Source: GAS188 sp035949255
GTDB lineage: Bacteria; Pseudomonadota; Alphaproteobacteria; Rhizobiales; Beijerinckiaceae
Direction: 5' to 3'
DNA length: 64,000 nt
Assembly (NCBI GenBank): GCA_035949255.1
Contig: DASZIL010000033.1
Span: forward strand, 16,832 to 80,831
The translations under genes and the position numbers were made by a program. Each line of letters begins with the position of its first letter. The stretch's first letter is position 1. Below, one piece after another: positions 32,069 to 41,762 of this stretch. A model generated the notes under the pieces. The model saw only the letters and a program-made list of their open reading frames with translations. It made no database searches and had not been told where the DNA came from.

Positions 32069-34336
32069 TCACGCGCCATGATGGGCTGGCGCGCCCGCCT
32101 TGCCAAGCTTTCTCCCGCCCTCCTCATCGCCCTTCGCCGCACTGAAGCGACGGACCACGTTCTCGAGGAGGCGCGACACCGGCCCCTCGAAGCCGTCGCG
32201 CCACAAGCTGCCGCAAAAAGTGATCGAGCCGACGGAGAACACAGCCCCGCCCGAAGGCGTGTCGAAATACACGATCTCGGCCCGCTTGAGCTCGTTCGGC
32301 GGCTCGCCGGAAACCGTATGGAGATGTGACAAAAGCTCCTCCGGCACGGTGACGAAGGAGGCCGGCGGATCCTCGGAGCGCGCCAGGATCACCGCATTCT
32401 CCGGCGTGCCGAGCGTCTTGTCGGCACGATCCATCTCGAAGCCCGCAGCGCCACCGCCCGAGAGGCCGTAATCGCCGATGATCTCATCCTCGATGCCTTC
32501 GAAGATCCAAGCGTTCGCCGGATCGCGGGACGCCGGCAAGCGCCGATAATGCGTGCCTTCGAACAAACCCTGGCCCGAGAAGCCGACGCCGGCGAGCATT
32601 TGCGGCGGGCGCCGGTTGCGGCGCCACAACCCGCCGAACTCGCCGTCGAGCGCATGGTAATATTCGCCGGGCTCCGCCGCCCAGGCGCGAATGCCGCCTT
32701 CGGCACGGCGGAGTTCGATCACATGCGGCATCGCTTGCGTGCGCGCGATGCGCCAATAGAAGCCGTTGCCGCCGAGGTAAGCGAGCTTGCCGCCCGTGCT
32801 CGTGTAGTTCTGCAAGGCATCGAGCGTGCGCAGCGTATGGTACTCGGGATGTGACCCCGTCAGCACGGCGCGATAGGGCGCGATGAGCTCTTCGCCCTCA
32901 TCGTCGAGATCCTCATCGGTCACGATGTCGAAGGCAAAGCCCTTCTCCTCCAGCCAGGCGAGGATATGGGTGTCGGCGGGAAAATGGCGAAGCCCGGAAC
33001 CTCGCGCATCGTTGAAGGTGAGGAAGCCCGGCCGCATGGTGAGGATCGGCCGGCGGCGCGAGGAGAAACCGATGCCCGCGCCGTCGGCATGGCGGTTATA
33101 GGTCGAGGCGCCATAGATCGGGTGCTGGTCCGGGTTGTGCGGATAAGCGCCCCAACCGGCGACACGCCGATGATAAGCCTCATCCGCGTTGGCGCGCGCG
33201 TGATTGGCATAGGCCTGGTAAGTGAAGGTCGAGGCGAGGAAAGCGATCGGAGCAAACGCCCCTTGCCGGGGCGGCAGGACGTAAAAGGGCAGCCAATCCT
33301 CGCCCGTTTCGCATTTGAGATGGAACGCATAGGCGCCGCTCTTCAAGCCAGGCGGAACCGTCCAGGTGAAGCTCGGCTCCCAACGGCAATCGTCGAGATC
33401 GTCGTCATGGAAATGGATGGCGCCATAATCACGGGGAGCGTGCCGCCAGCACATCTCGCGCCCGCTCCAGCGAGCGCCGACGACGGCGCGCGTCGGCAGA
33501 TTGACGAGCCGGCCATGGCACGCCTGTGGCCCGACATCGGTGATCTTTTGAGTCTCGACGCCGAGGGAAAAATCCCAGCCGGCGAGAAGCTCGGCGCCGA
33601 GCTCGTGCATCGGCGACAGCGGGCGCTGAAAGCCTTCGATGAAGGCGCCGAGAAGCGCCGGGTCCTCGATCTTTCCGGTGAAATGGCGAAAGGGCGCGTC
33701 CTTGCGCTCCGCCGCGACGAGCACACAAGCCTTCGAAGGAAAGGCGAGCCCTCGCCCTTGCGATCTCACGACGACGGGCGATGCCTGATCGAGCCCTTGT
33801 TGGCCGAGAGCCACTCGTCCCGAGACCGGATCGACGCTGAGCCACAGGCGATACCATTGCCCTGGTTTCGCCGGCGTCTCGGCGCAAAACCGCATTTCGC
33901 TCGAGTGCTTTTCGTTCGACGCGAGGCGCGCCTCGGCGCCGCGCCGCCCGATCGACAACACGACCGCGCCCTCCCCGCCTTCCATCGCAAGGATGGCCTT
34001 CGCCTCCGCGTCGGAGGGCGGCTCGGCACGAAGCTGCACCAGCGCGGTCAAGCTGAAGGGAAGGCTCGGGTCGCGCTCCGGCCCCCGCTCGACGAGGGCG
34101 TATGAGCCGAGGCGGATCTCTTGGCGCCTCCCCTCGAAGCTTTCCACGAAGACGCGCGACCAATCCTCGATGCGCATTCCCGGTCCCGCCGGATTGGGAT
34201 CGCCGCTAACGATGCGCACGAGACGCGCCCGATAGGGGCCGGCTTCGCGCAGGCCCACATGCGCGACGAAGGCCTCGCCCGGACGGTGCGAGAAGCGGTC
34301 GAGATATCCGGTGATCGGAAGTTCGGCGGCGTTCAT
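32069..34336 (-). CDS. N,N-dimethylformamidase large-subunit (beta) family protein
   Basis: 755 residues, close to the DMFase large subunit length. The N-terminal third is a beta-rich lectin-like region (SHRPGEAFVAHVGLREAGPY, FAMILY-like SLTALVQLRAEPP). The C-terminal half has the signature wording FLASTFTYQAYANH, YGASTYNRHADG, RPGFLTFND, LEEKGFAFDIVTDEDLD and LTGSHPEYHTLRTLDALQNY, the Tyr/Glu region that binds the mononuclear iron in DMFase. Known members hydrolyse small N-substituted amides. The separate small subunit is not found nearby. The stop lies close to the aldolase start, and a Dpp-type importer is divergent from it. Confidence 0.85.
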   Translation of the reverse strand: MNAAELPITGYLDRFSHRPGEAFVAHVGLREAGPYRARLVRIVSGDPNPAGPGMRIEDWSRVFVESFEGRRQEIRLGSYALVERGPERDPSLPFSLTALVQLRAEPPSDAEAKAILAMEGGEGAVVLSIGRRGAEARLASNEKHSSEMRFCAETPAKPGQWYRLWLSVDPVSGRVALGQQGLDQASPVVVRSQGRGLAFPSKACVLVAAERKDAPFRHFTGKIEDPALLGAFIEGFQRPLSPMHELGAELLAGWDFSLGVETQKITDVGPQACHGRLVNLPTRAVVGARWSGREMCWRHAPRDYGAIHFHDDDLDDCRWEPSFTWTVPPGLKSGAYAFHLKCETGEDWLPFYVLPPRQGAFAPIAFLASTFTYQAYANHARANADEAYHRRVAGWGAYPHNPDQHPIYGASTYNRHADGAGIGFSSRRRPILTMRPGFLTFNDARGSGLRHFPADTHILAWLEEKGFAFDIVTDEDLDDEGEELIAPYRAVLTGSHPEYHTLRTLDALQNYTSTGGKLAYLGGNGFYWRIARTQAMPHVIELRRAEGGIRAWAAEPGEYYHALDGEFGGLWRRNRRPPQMLAGVGFSGQGLFEGTHYRRLPASRDPANAWIFEGIEDEIIGDYGLSGGGAAGFEMDRADKTLGTPENAVILARSEDPPASFVTVPEELLSHLHTVSGEPPNELKRAEIVYFDTPSGGAVFSVGSITFCGSLWRDGFEGPVSRLLENVVRRFSAAKGDEEGGRKLGKAGAPAHHGA

Positions 34337-34532
34337 CTTGCGCTCTTCGCTGAGTTGTCCACGGCAACCGACAGGAAGGCGGATGCTTCATGGCTGGGGC
34401 GAAAACTTTAGGCGAGAGCGCCGGCGCAGGCAAAGCCACGCCCGAAGGCAAGAGAGCCGTGCGACTTGACCGCGGGCGCGAGCGTCCGCAGACTTCGTGT
34501 CACCTCCCGAACCCGAAGCGCTGGAGATGACC
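34337..34532 (+). promoter_or_regulatory. Divergent promoter region with a weak TTGACC/CAGACT pair
   Basis: 196 bases between the DMFase-like gene (minus) and the importer operon (plus). On the plus strand TTGACC (34466-34471) and CAGACT (34489-34494) are 17 bases apart, a possible sigma-70-like promoter about 40 bp upstream of the binding-protein start. The -10 match is poor, so this is only a candidate. No operator palindrome was found. Confidence 0.3.
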
Positions 34533-36119
34533 ATGGCACGAAGGCTTTTGACACCGATGGGCCTCTTGACCCCGATGGGTTTCTTGGCAGGCCTGGCCTT
34601 CGCGGCACCTTCCCTTGCGGCGCCCTTCACATGCCCGCATGTGGGCGGCGACTTCGTTTTCGGCCAGGAGGCGAATGTCAACAGCCTCGACCAGATGACC
34701 TCGTCGACGATCTCCACGCGCAATATCGCGATGAACATCTTCGAAACCTTGATGACGCGCGATGAGAACAACCGCCCGATCCTCGATCTCGCCGCCTCGA
34801 TGGAGGAATCCCCGGACCATCTGACCTACGGCTTCAAGCTTCGCCAGGGGATCAAATTCCACAACGGCAAGCCGCTGACCTCGGCCGACGTCGCGGCCTC
34901 GTTCGAGCGCTACAACAAGGTCGGCTTGATCCGCTCCATGCTGGCGAATGTGGACCATTGGGAGACGCCCGATCCGCAAAGCTTCGTGGTGCATATGAAG
35001 AAGGCCCAGCCGACCTTCATCGACCAATTGAGCTCGTTCAGCGTGCCGATCGTCATCTTTCCGGCCGAGGAAAAGGATACGCCGCCCCAGCAGCTCAAGG
35101 CGATCGGCACCGGCCCCTGGGAGCTCGTCGATTTCGTCCCGGGAAGCTTCGTCAAGCTGAAGCGCTACGAGGGCTATGTGCCCAACACGAGCTTCGAGGA
35201 CCGCACCGGCTTCGGCGGTTACAAACAGGCCTGTTTCAACACGGTGACGTTCCGCATCGTCACCGAGCCTGGAGCGCGCGTCGCGGGCTTGAAGACGGGC
35301 GAGCTCAGCGGGGTCGAGGACGTGCCGACGAAAGCCGTCGCCGATCTGAAGAACGACAAGAACGTCACGCTCCTGCCCTTGAACAATTGGTGGATCCAGA
35401 TCGCTCTGCCGAACGCCTCGAAGCCGCCGACCGACAATCTCGATTTCCGCAAGGCGGTGCAGGCGACCCTCGACATGGACGAGATCATGGATGCGGCATC
35501 CGACGGCAATTACAAGCTCAACGTCGGCTTTCAATATCCCAACCAGCCGACCTATACGGATGCCGGCAAGGAAACCTACAACCTGCATGATCAGGCGCTC
35601 GCCAAAAAATATCTGGAGAAATCCGGCTACAAGGGCGAACCCGTCGTTCTTCTCACCAATCAGGATTACGCGCCGATGTATAATTCGGCGCTCGTCATGC
35701 AGCAGGAATTGCAGGCGATCGGCATCAAGGCCGAGCTCAAGGTCACGGACTGGCCGACCTCGGTCAACATGGCGCTCAAGCCCGACACGGGCTGGAACTT
35801 CTTCTATACGGGCTGGGGCACGCAGCCGGCGCTCGGGCCGCTCGACACCATGGCGTTTTTGGCGCCGCCCTCCTCCCTCTACATGCCGAAGGACGGCAAG
35901 GACGATCCCGACCTCGTCGCCGATTGGAACGACATGAACACCAAGCCCACCGCCGAAGCCCGCCAAGAGGCCTTCGCGCGCACGCAGAAGCTCGTGCTCG
36001 AGCGCGTCTACGCCTTGCCTTTCGGCTCATTCACCAAGGTCCAGGCGACGCGCGCCAATGTGCAAGGCTTCAAGCCGTTCCGCATTCCGCGCATGTCGAA
36101 TGTGTGGTTCGCGAATTGA
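34533..36119 (+). CDS. ABC transporter substrate-binding protein, family 5 (DppA/OppA type)
   Basis: 528 residues from ATG 34533, with GGAG six bases upstream. A signal peptide covers about residues 1-30 (LTPMGFLAGLAFAAPSLAAP). The SBP_bac_5 pattern follows: NIFETLMTRDENNRPILDLA, YGFKLRQGIKFHNGKPLTSADVAASFERY, IGTGPWELVDF, and YTGWGTQPALGPLDTMAF towards the end. Captures a peptide, opine, nickel or amide-like solute in the periplasm and hands it to the permeases encoded just downstream. First gene of a five- to seven-gene operon. Confidence 0.93.
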   Translation: MARRLLTPMGLLTPMGFLAGLAFAAPSLAAPFTCPHVGGDFVFGQEANVNSLDQMTSSTISTRNIAMNIFETLMTRDENNRPILDLAASMEESPDHLTYGFKLRQGIKFHNGKPLTSADVAASFERYNKVGLIRSMLANVDHWETPDPQSFVVHMKKAQPTFIDQLSSFSVPIVIFPAEEKDTPPQQLKAIGTGPWELVDFVPGSFVKLKRYEGYVPNTSFEDRTGFGGYKQACFNTVTFRIVTEPGARVAGLKTGELSGVEDVPTKAVADLKNDKNVTLLPLNNWWIQIALPNASKPPTDNLDFRKAVQATLDMDEIMDAASDGNYKLNVGFQYPNQPTYTDAGKETYNLHDQALAKKYLEKSGYKGEPVVLLTNQDYAPMYNSALVMQQELQAIGIKAELKVTDWPTSVNMALKPDTGWNFFYTGWGTQPALGPLDTMAFLAPPSSLYMPKDGKDDPDLVADWNDMNTKPTAEARQEAFARTQKLVLERVYALPFGSFTKVQATRANVQGFKPFRIPRMSNVWFAN

Positions 36120-36247
36120 AAACGTCAACGCCAAGTGAATGCCGGTCCGCGTGAAGGGATGAGTCGCGGGGAAGGACGGCACGCCATCCCTCGCCGGCAG
36201 GCGCCCTTGAAAGGGTATGACGCCGCATCCGGCGAGTGGGGCCGGTC

Positions 36248-37198
36248 GTGACGCGCCTCATCCTGCGGCGCTTCGCTAGCGCGCTGCCGATCCTTTTGAT
36301 GGTGAGCCTCATCACCTTCGCGCTGATGCGCCTCGTCCCCGGCGACCCTTCGGCGGTGATCGCGGGCTTGAGCGCCACGCCTGAGCAAGTCGCCGCGATC
36401 CGCTCCGATCTCGGGCTCGATCAGCCGCTGCCGGTCCAGCTTTGGCGCTGGTACGCCGGGCTCTTGCATGGCGATCTCGGGCGCTCTCTCCTCCTCGGCC
36501 AGCCGGTCGTAGAAGCGACCTTCCTGCGCCTGCCGGTAACCTTGGCGCTCTCCGCCTATGCGCTCGTCCTCACGCTGCTCCTCGGCCTCGCGTGCGGCAT
36601 CATCGCCGCGCTTCGGCAAAACTCATGGGTGGATCAGGCCGCTATGGTCGCCGCCATGTTCGGCATCTCGATGCCGAGTTTCTGGCTCGGCCTCTTGATG
36701 ATCCTCGTGTTCGCCGTCAATCTCCACTGGCTGCCGACGGGCGGCTACATCGCCTTCAGCGACGACCCCGTCGGCTGGCTGCGTACTTCGACCATGCCGG
36801 CGATCTCGCTTGCCTTGCTGCAAGCGGGCTTGCTCGCGCGCATCACGCGCTCGACGATGCTCGAGGTGCTGCGGCAAGATTACATCCGCACCGCGCGCGC
36901 CAAGGGCCTGCCGCGCCATCTCGTCGTTTTCAAACATGCGCTGGCCAATGCGCTGATCCCGATCACCACGGTGGTCGGGATCACGGTGAGCCTCCTCATC
37001 TCCGCCTCGGTGGTCACCGAAACCCTGTTCTCCATCCCCGGCATCGGCCAATTGCTGACGCAAGCGGTGCTCAATCGCGACTATCCGATGGTGCAAGGCG
37101 GCCTCTTGATCGTCACCGGCCTCCTGGTGCTCGTCAACCTCGTCGTGGACATCGGCTACGCGCTCCTCGATCCGCGAGTCCGGTATGATCCCGCCTGA
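36248..37198 (+). CDS. ABC transporter permease DppB/OppB type
   Basis: 316 residues from a GTG at 36248; another GTG at 36236 is in frame, but the family N-terminus (VTRLILRRFASALPILLMVS) starts at the later one, which follows a GGGG tract. Six hydrophobic helices; the DppB-like LRLVPGDPS-type motif (MRLVPGDPSAVIAG) precedes a periplasmic loop with the DLGLDQPLPVQLWRW wording, and the EAA loop with TARAKGLPRHLVVFKHALANAL is present. It overlaps the next permease gene by 14 bases. Confidence 0.94.
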   Translation: MTRLILRRFASALPILLMVSLITFALMRLVPGDPSAVIAGLSATPEQVAAIRSDLGLDQPLPVQLWRWYAGLLHGDLGRSLLLGQPVVEATFLRLPVTLALSAYALVLTLLLGLACGIIAALRQNSWVDQAAMVAAMFGISMPSFWLGLLMILVFAVNLHWLPTGGYIAFSDDPVGWLRTSTMPAISLALLQAGLLARITRSTMLEVLRQDYIRTARAKGLPRHLVVFKHALANALIPITTVVGITVSLLISASVVTETLFSIPGIGQLLTQAVLNRDYPMVQGGLLIVTGLLVLVNLVVDIGYALLDPRVRYDPA

Positions 37199-38105
37199 GC
37201 TTCGCGCCGAGGCGCAAGGCGAGACGCCCGCCGAGGCCGCCGTGGAGGCGCCGGGGCACCGCAGGCGCCTTTTCGCCGCCACGCTCGGGCGCCTCTTGCG
37301 TCACCGGCTCTTTCTCACGGGGCTTTGCCTCTTCGGCATCATCCTCATCGCGGCGGTTTTGGCGCCGCTCATCGCGCCCGAGGACCCGGACCGGCTGGCG
37401 ATGCGCTTCAAATTCCTGCCGCCGAGCGCCGAACACCCCTTCGGCACGGATAATTTCGGACGCAGCCAATGGTCACGCGTCATCTACGGCGCTCAGCTCT
37501 CGATCGCCATGGGACTTGCGGTCGTCGCCCTCAACGCCGTGTTCGGCACGCTCATCGGCGCGCTTGCGGGCTATTTCCGCCGTCTCGACAATCCGATCAT
37601 GCGCATCAACGACGCGCTCATGGCCTTCCCGGCGATCCTGCTCGCCATCGGCATCACGGCCGTGCTCGGCCCCTCGACGATCGATGTCGTGATCGCGCTC
37701 GCCATCGCTTATATCCCGCGCACGGCGCGCATCGTGCGCGCTTCGGTGATCGTGCTGCGCGAGATGGAATATGTGCAGGCCGCGATCGCCGCCGGAGCGG
37801 GGCATTGGCGCATTTTGCGCCACCACATCCTGCCGAACGCCATGGCGCCGCTCATCGTGCAATTGAGCTTTCTCTTCGCCTATGCGGTCTTGTCCGAGGC
37901 GACGCTGAGCTTCCTCGGCCTCGGCGCCGTACCGCCGACGCCGACCTGGGGCAACATCATGGCGCAAGGGCGCCAATACATGACGGAGGCGCCCTGGATC
38001 ATCACCATCCCGGGCGTGGCTTTGATGATCACCGTGCTCGGCCTCAATCTTCTCGGTGACGGCTTGCGCGATGTGCTCGACCCGAGACTCAGGGTCCAGC
38101 CATGA
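37185..38105 (+). CDS. ABC transporter permease DppC/OppC type
   Basis: 306 residues. The ATG lies inside the 3' end of the preceding permease gene. A cytoplasmic tail of about 40 residues leads into six helices. DppC signature pieces: HPFGTDNFGRSQWSRVIYGAQLS, FPAILLAIGITAVLG, the EAA loop with AAGAGHWRILRHHILPNAMAPL and SFLGLGAVPPTPTWGNIM. Partner of the DppB-type protein in the membrane channel. The stop overlaps the ATPase ATG (ATGA). Confidence 0.94.
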   Translation: MIPPELRAEAQGETPAEAAVEAPGHRRRLFAATLGRLLRHRLFLTGLCLFGIILIAAVLAPLIAPEDPDRLAMRFKFLPPSAEHPFGTDNFGRSQWSRVIYGAQLSIAMGLAVVALNAVFGTLIGALAGYFRRLDNPIMRINDALMAFPAILLAIGITAVLGPSTIDVVIALAIAYIPRTARIVRASVIVLREMEYVQAAIAAGAGHWRILRHHILPNAMAPLIVQLSFLFAYAVLSEATLSFLGLGAVPPTPTWGNIMAQGRQYMTEAPWIITIPGVALMITVLGLNLLGDGLRDVLDPRLRVQP

Positions 38106-39070
38106 GCCTTCTCGAGGTCAAAGGCCTCACCACCGCCTTCAAGACCGGGCGCGGCGAGGTCACGGCCATCGAGGATGTGAGCTTCACGCTCTCTGAGCGC
38201 GAGATCCTCGGCATCGTCGGCGAATCGGGCAGCGGCAAGAGTGTGACGGCGCTCACCATCATGGGCCTCCTGCCGAACCCGCCGGCGCGCGTCGCGGCAG
38301 GTGAGGTGCGCTTCGACGGCCAGGCGCTGACGCGCCTTTCCGACACGCGCATGCAGAAAATTCGCGGCTCGGGCATCGCCATGGTGTTCCAGGAGCCGAT
38401 GACCTCGCTCAACCCCGTGTTCACCATCGGCGAGCAGCTCATGGAGACCTTGCGCGCCCATGAGCGGCTCTCGCCAAGCGCGCAGCGCGAGCGCGCGGTC
38501 GAGATGTTGACGCGCGTCGGCATCCCCTCGGCGGCGCAAAGGCTCGGCGATTATCCCCATCAGCTCTCCGGCGGTCAGCGCCAGCGCGTCATGATCGCCA
38601 TCGCGCTCGCCTGCCGCCCGCGTCTTCTCATCGCGGACGAGCCGACGACGGCGCTCGACGTCACCATCCAGGCGCAAATCCTCGATCTCTTGATGGATCT
38701 GCGCGACGAGTTCGGCATGGCTATCCTCATCATCACCCATAACATGGGGGTCATCGCGCAGACGGCCGACCGCGTGCTCGTGATGTATGCGGGCCGGGTC
38801 GTGGAGGAGGCGCGGATCGAGGCGCTCTTCGATCGGCCGATGCACCCTTATACGCGCGGCCTCCTGGAATGCGTGCCCTCGCTCGAGCAGGACCGGGCGC
38901 GGCTTGCCGCGATCCCGGGCACGCTTCCCGACCCGGCGAGCCGGCCGCCAGGCTGCCGCTACGCGCCGCGTTGCGCGTTGCGCATCGAAGCGTGCACCGC
39001 CGCCATCCCCGCCCTCGTCGAGATCGAAGGCGAACATGCCGCCGCCTGCATCCGGGCGGCGCGCACATGA
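38102..39070 (+). CDS. ABC transporter ATP-binding protein DppD/OppD type
   Basis: 322 residues. Walker A GESGSGKS, Q-loop MVFQEPMTSLNPVFTIG, signature LSGGQRQRVMIA, Walker B LLIADEPTTALDVTIQAQ, and the switch His IITHNMGVIAQ. The C-terminal oligopeptide-transporter extension with its cysteine cluster (GCRYAPRCALRIEAC) probably binds an iron-sulfur cluster. Overlaps both neighbours by four bases, so the operon is tightly coupled. Confidence 0.95.
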   Translation: MSLLEVKGLTTAFKTGRGEVTAIEDVSFTLSEREILGIVGESGSGKSVTALTIMGLLPNPPARVAAGEVRFDGQALTRLSDTRMQKIRGSGIAMVFQEPMTSLNPVFTIGEQLMETLRAHERLSPSAQRERAVEMLTRVGIPSAAQRLGDYPHQLSGGQRQRVMIAIALACRPRLLIADEPTTALDVTIQAQILDLLMDLRDEFGMAILIITHNMGVIAQTADRVLVMYAGRVVEEARIEALFDRPMHPYTRGLLECVPSLEQDRARLAAIPGTLPDPASRPPGCRYAPRCALRIEACTAAIPALVEIEGEHAAACIRAART

Positions 39071-40053
39071 CGCCCCTTGTCGATGCCGTGGCGCTCGAAA
39101 AGCACTTCGCCTTGGGCGAGGGCGCCTTTCTTTCACGCCGCGGCGGCAAGCTGCGCGCGGTCGATGGGGTCTCCTTGCGCATCGCGCATGGCGAGACGCT
39201 CGGGCTCGTGGGTGAATCCGGTTGCGGCAAGTCGACGCTCGGGCGCCTCCTCATCCGCCTCACCGAGCCGAGCTCGGGCACGATCTTCTTCGAAGGCGAG
39301 GAGATCACGCGCGCTTCGGCGAAGGCACTGCGCGAGAAGCGGCGCGCCATGCAGATCATCTTCCAGGACCCATACGGCGCGCTCAACCCGCGCATGACGG
39401 TCGAAGACATCATCATGGAGCCGCTCTTGATCCATGGCGCCAAGCGCGACGCGCAAACGCGCCAGAGGGTGAACGAGATGCTCAATCTCGTCGGGCTCCC
39501 GAAGCACTCCCGCGACCGTTTCCCGCATGAATTCTCGGGCGGGCAGCGCCAACGCATCGGCATCGCCCGCGCGCTCGTCCTGCGGCCGAAGCTCGTCGTG
39601 TGCGACGAGCCGGTTTCCGCCCTCGACGTCTCGGTCCAGGCGCAAATCGTCAATCTGCTGCAGGACCTGCAGAGCGAGCTTCGCCTCACCTATCTCTTCA
39701 TCGCGCATGATTTGAGCGTGGTGAAGCACATCTCGAACCGGGTCGCGGTGATGTATCTTGGCAAGATCGTCGAGACGGCCGAGAAGCGCGAGCTCTACGC
39801 CAAGCCGCTCCACCCCTACACCCAAGCGCTGATCGCCGCGGTGCCCGTGGCGCACCCCGCGAACCGCGCGAGCGCGCGGGCGGGCCGCACCCGCTTGTCA
39901 GGAGACGTGCCGAGCGCGCTCCACCCGCCGACGGGGTGCCGCTTCCATACGCGCTGTCCTCATGCCATGGCGATCTGCCGGGCCGAGGAGCCGAAGATCA
40001 CCGAGCCCGTGGCAGGCCATCGCGTGGCCTGCCATCTCCTGGGGTCGAGCTGA
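39067..40053 (+). CDS. ABC transporter ATP-binding protein DppF/OppF type
   Basis: 328 residues from the ATG at 39067 that overlaps the preceding stop. Walker A GESGCGKST, Q-loop IIFQDPYGALNPRMTVED, signature FSGGQRQRIGIA, Walker B LVVCDEPVSALDVSVQAQ, switch His FIAHDLSVVKH, and the C-terminal cysteine cluster GCRFHTRCPHAMAIC. Forms the ATPase heterodimer with the DppD-type protein. The gamma-glutamyltransferase-like gene follows 33 bp later, presumably on the same transcript. Confidence 0.95.
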   Translation: MTPLVDAVALEKHFALGEGAFLSRRGGKLRAVDGVSLRIAHGETLGLVGESGCGKSTLGRLLIRLTEPSSGTIFFEGEEITRASAKALREKRRAMQIIFQDPYGALNPRMTVEDIIMEPLLIHGAKRDAQTRQRVNEMLNLVGLPKHSRDRFPHEFSGGQRQRIGIARALVLRPKLVVCDEPVSALDVSVQAQIVNLLQDLQSELRLTYLFIAHDLSVVKHISNRVAVMYLGKIVETAEKRELYAKPLHPYTQALIAAVPVAHPANRASARAGRTRLSGDVPSALHPPTGCRFHTRCPHAMAICRAEEPKITEPVAGHRVACHLLGSS

Positions 40054-40086
40054 GCACAGAAGAGAAACACCGCTGGAGGATTGATC

Positions 40087-41691
40087 ATGGATGGCAAGCG
40101 CCCGACCGTCGCGTCGCTCAACGGCATCGTCGCGGCGGCGCACCCGCATGCGGCGCTCGCGGGAGCGCGCCTTCTCGCCGAGGGCGGCAACGCCTTCGAC
40201 GCCGTCGCCGCCACCGCCGCGGCGCTCAATGTCGTCGAGCCCTATATGTCGGGCCTTGCCGGGATGGGCATGGCGACCTGCCGCATCGCCGCCGAGAAGC
40301 GCATCCGCACGCTCGATTTCGTCACGCGCGTGCCGAGCCGCTTTCCGCAAGGGAAGTTCAAGGAGCGTTCGGAGCTCGCGCGCGGGGCGCAAGGATGCGG
40401 CACGCCCGGCAACCTCGCGGGCTGGTGCGAACTCGTGCGCGCCCATGGGCGAAAGACGCTCGCCGAGGTGCTTGCGCCCGCGATCAAGCTCGCGCGCGAC
40501 GGCTTCCCGCTCGCCGAATACAATGTGGCGACGATCAACGAGGTCAGGGCCGAGTTCACCCGCTCGCGCCCGGACCTTCTGCCGGAATGGGCCTCGCTCT
40601 ATATGAGCGGCGCCGAGCGTGTCGGGCTCGGCGACGTGCTGCGCCAGCCGGCACTGGCGCGTACGCTCGAAGCCATCGCCTCGGAAGGCCCGGGCTTCCT
40701 TTACGGCGGCGCGCTCGGGCGCGCCCTTGTGGCGAAATCGGAAAAAAGCGGCGGCTGCCTCGGCCTCGACGATCTCGAGGCGGTTGAAACGCGCTGGCTC
40801 GATCCGATCGCGGAGAGCTATCGCGGGCTTAAGGTCCACACCCTTCCGCCGCCGGCGGAATCCTTCCAATATCTTTTGACGCTGCGCATTCTCGACGGCC
40901 TCGATCTCGGCAAGCTCGAGCGCGACGGCGTCGATCATCTCGACACGGTGTATCGCGCCATCAGGCTCGCGGCAGCGGTTCGCATCGCGAACAACAACCC
41001 CGATCCGGAGCTTCTCCACTCGCTCCTTGGCGATGACGAGGTCGGCCGGCTGCGCCGGCGCCTGCGTGACGGCAAGCCGATCGAGGGGCCAACGGAGCAA
41101 TTCATCGCGCCTCAACCGGTGCTGATGGCGCATGAGCATACGACCTCCTTCTCCACCGCCGATCGGGAGGGCAATGCCGTGTGCATCACGCAAAGCCTCG
41201 GCTCGCCTTTCGGTTGCGGCGTGGTCGTGCCCGAGCACGGCATCTGCCTCAACAATTTCCTCAATTGGGGCGAGGTCGCCCCGGGCGGGCGCAACCATCT
41301 CGTGCCGAAGGCCGAGCTCGCCTTGCCGCTTGCGCCCTCGATCGCGACGCGCGGCGGCGAGCTCACCCTCGTCCTCGGGACACCCGGAAGCTACGGCATC
41401 TGCCAAACGCAGACGCAAGTGATGGTGCAGCATCTCGATTACGGTCTGCCGCTTCAGGACGCGATCGATGCGCCACGCGCCCGGCTCTGGGACGGACGAC
41501 GCGTGCAGATCGAAGCGAGGCTTCCCGCAGCGACACTCGACGCCTTGCGCGAACGCGGCCACGAGGTCGAGACGCCGCTTGCCTGGACCATGGCGGTCGG
41601 CGGCATGCACGGCATCACGCGCAATCCGAAGACGGGCGTCCTTGCGGGCGCTTGCGATCCGCGCCGGGACGGCTTCGTGGCCGCGGTTTGA
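40087..41691 (+). CDS. Gamma-glutamyltransferase family Ntn-hydrolase
   Basis: 534 residues from ATG 40087 with GGAGG seven bases upstream (a TTG at 40081 sits inside the spacing). Ggt-like features: AAAHPHAALAGARLLAEGGN, NVVEPYMSGLAGMGMA, GTPGNLAGWCEL, the autoprocessing Thr pair in MAHEHTTSFSTADREGNAV (residues 352-353), and the end of the small subunit VGGMHGITRNPKTGVLAGACDPRRDG. There is no clear signal peptide, so the protein may be cytoplasmic and could hydrolyse imported gamma-glutamyl or other amide bonds. The serine-rich stretch differs slightly from the classical TTHYSV motif, so substrate may differ. Located in the importer operon. Confidence 0.87.
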   Translation: MDGKRPTVASLNGIVAAAHPHAALAGARLLAEGGNAFDAVAATAAALNVVEPYMSGLAGMGMATCRIAAEKRIRTLDFVTRVPSRFPQGKFKERSELARGAQGCGTPGNLAGWCELVRAHGRKTLAEVLAPAIKLARDGFPLAEYNVATINEVRAEFTRSRPDLLPEWASLYMSGAERVGLGDVLRQPALARTLEAIASEGPGFLYGGALGRALVAKSEKSGGCLGLDDLEAVETRWLDPIAESYRGLKVHTLPPPAESFQYLLTLRILDGLDLGKLERDGVDHLDTVYRAIRLAAAVRIANNNPDPELLHSLLGDDEVGRLRRRLRDGKPIEGPTEQFIAPQPVLMAHEHTTSFSTADREGNAVCITQSLGSPFGCGVVVPEHGICLNNFLNWGEVAPGGRNHLVPKAELALPLAPSIATRGGELTLVLGTPGSYGICQTQTQVMVQHLDYGLPLQDAIDAPRARLWDGRRVQIEARLPAATLDALRERGHEVETPLAWTMAVGGMHGITRNPKTGVLAGACDPRRDGFVAAV

Positions 41692-41762
41692 AACTCGCTC
41701 TGGACTTGCGCCAAAGAGCGCGCGAAAAGAGAATTGCTATCCTGTTCACGGGAGGAATTGCG

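Noticed and set aside
39898..41610. 570-codon minus-strand frame
   Set aside because: Shadow of the gamma-glutamyltransferase-like gene, which has an intact catalytic threonine and a good ribosome site.
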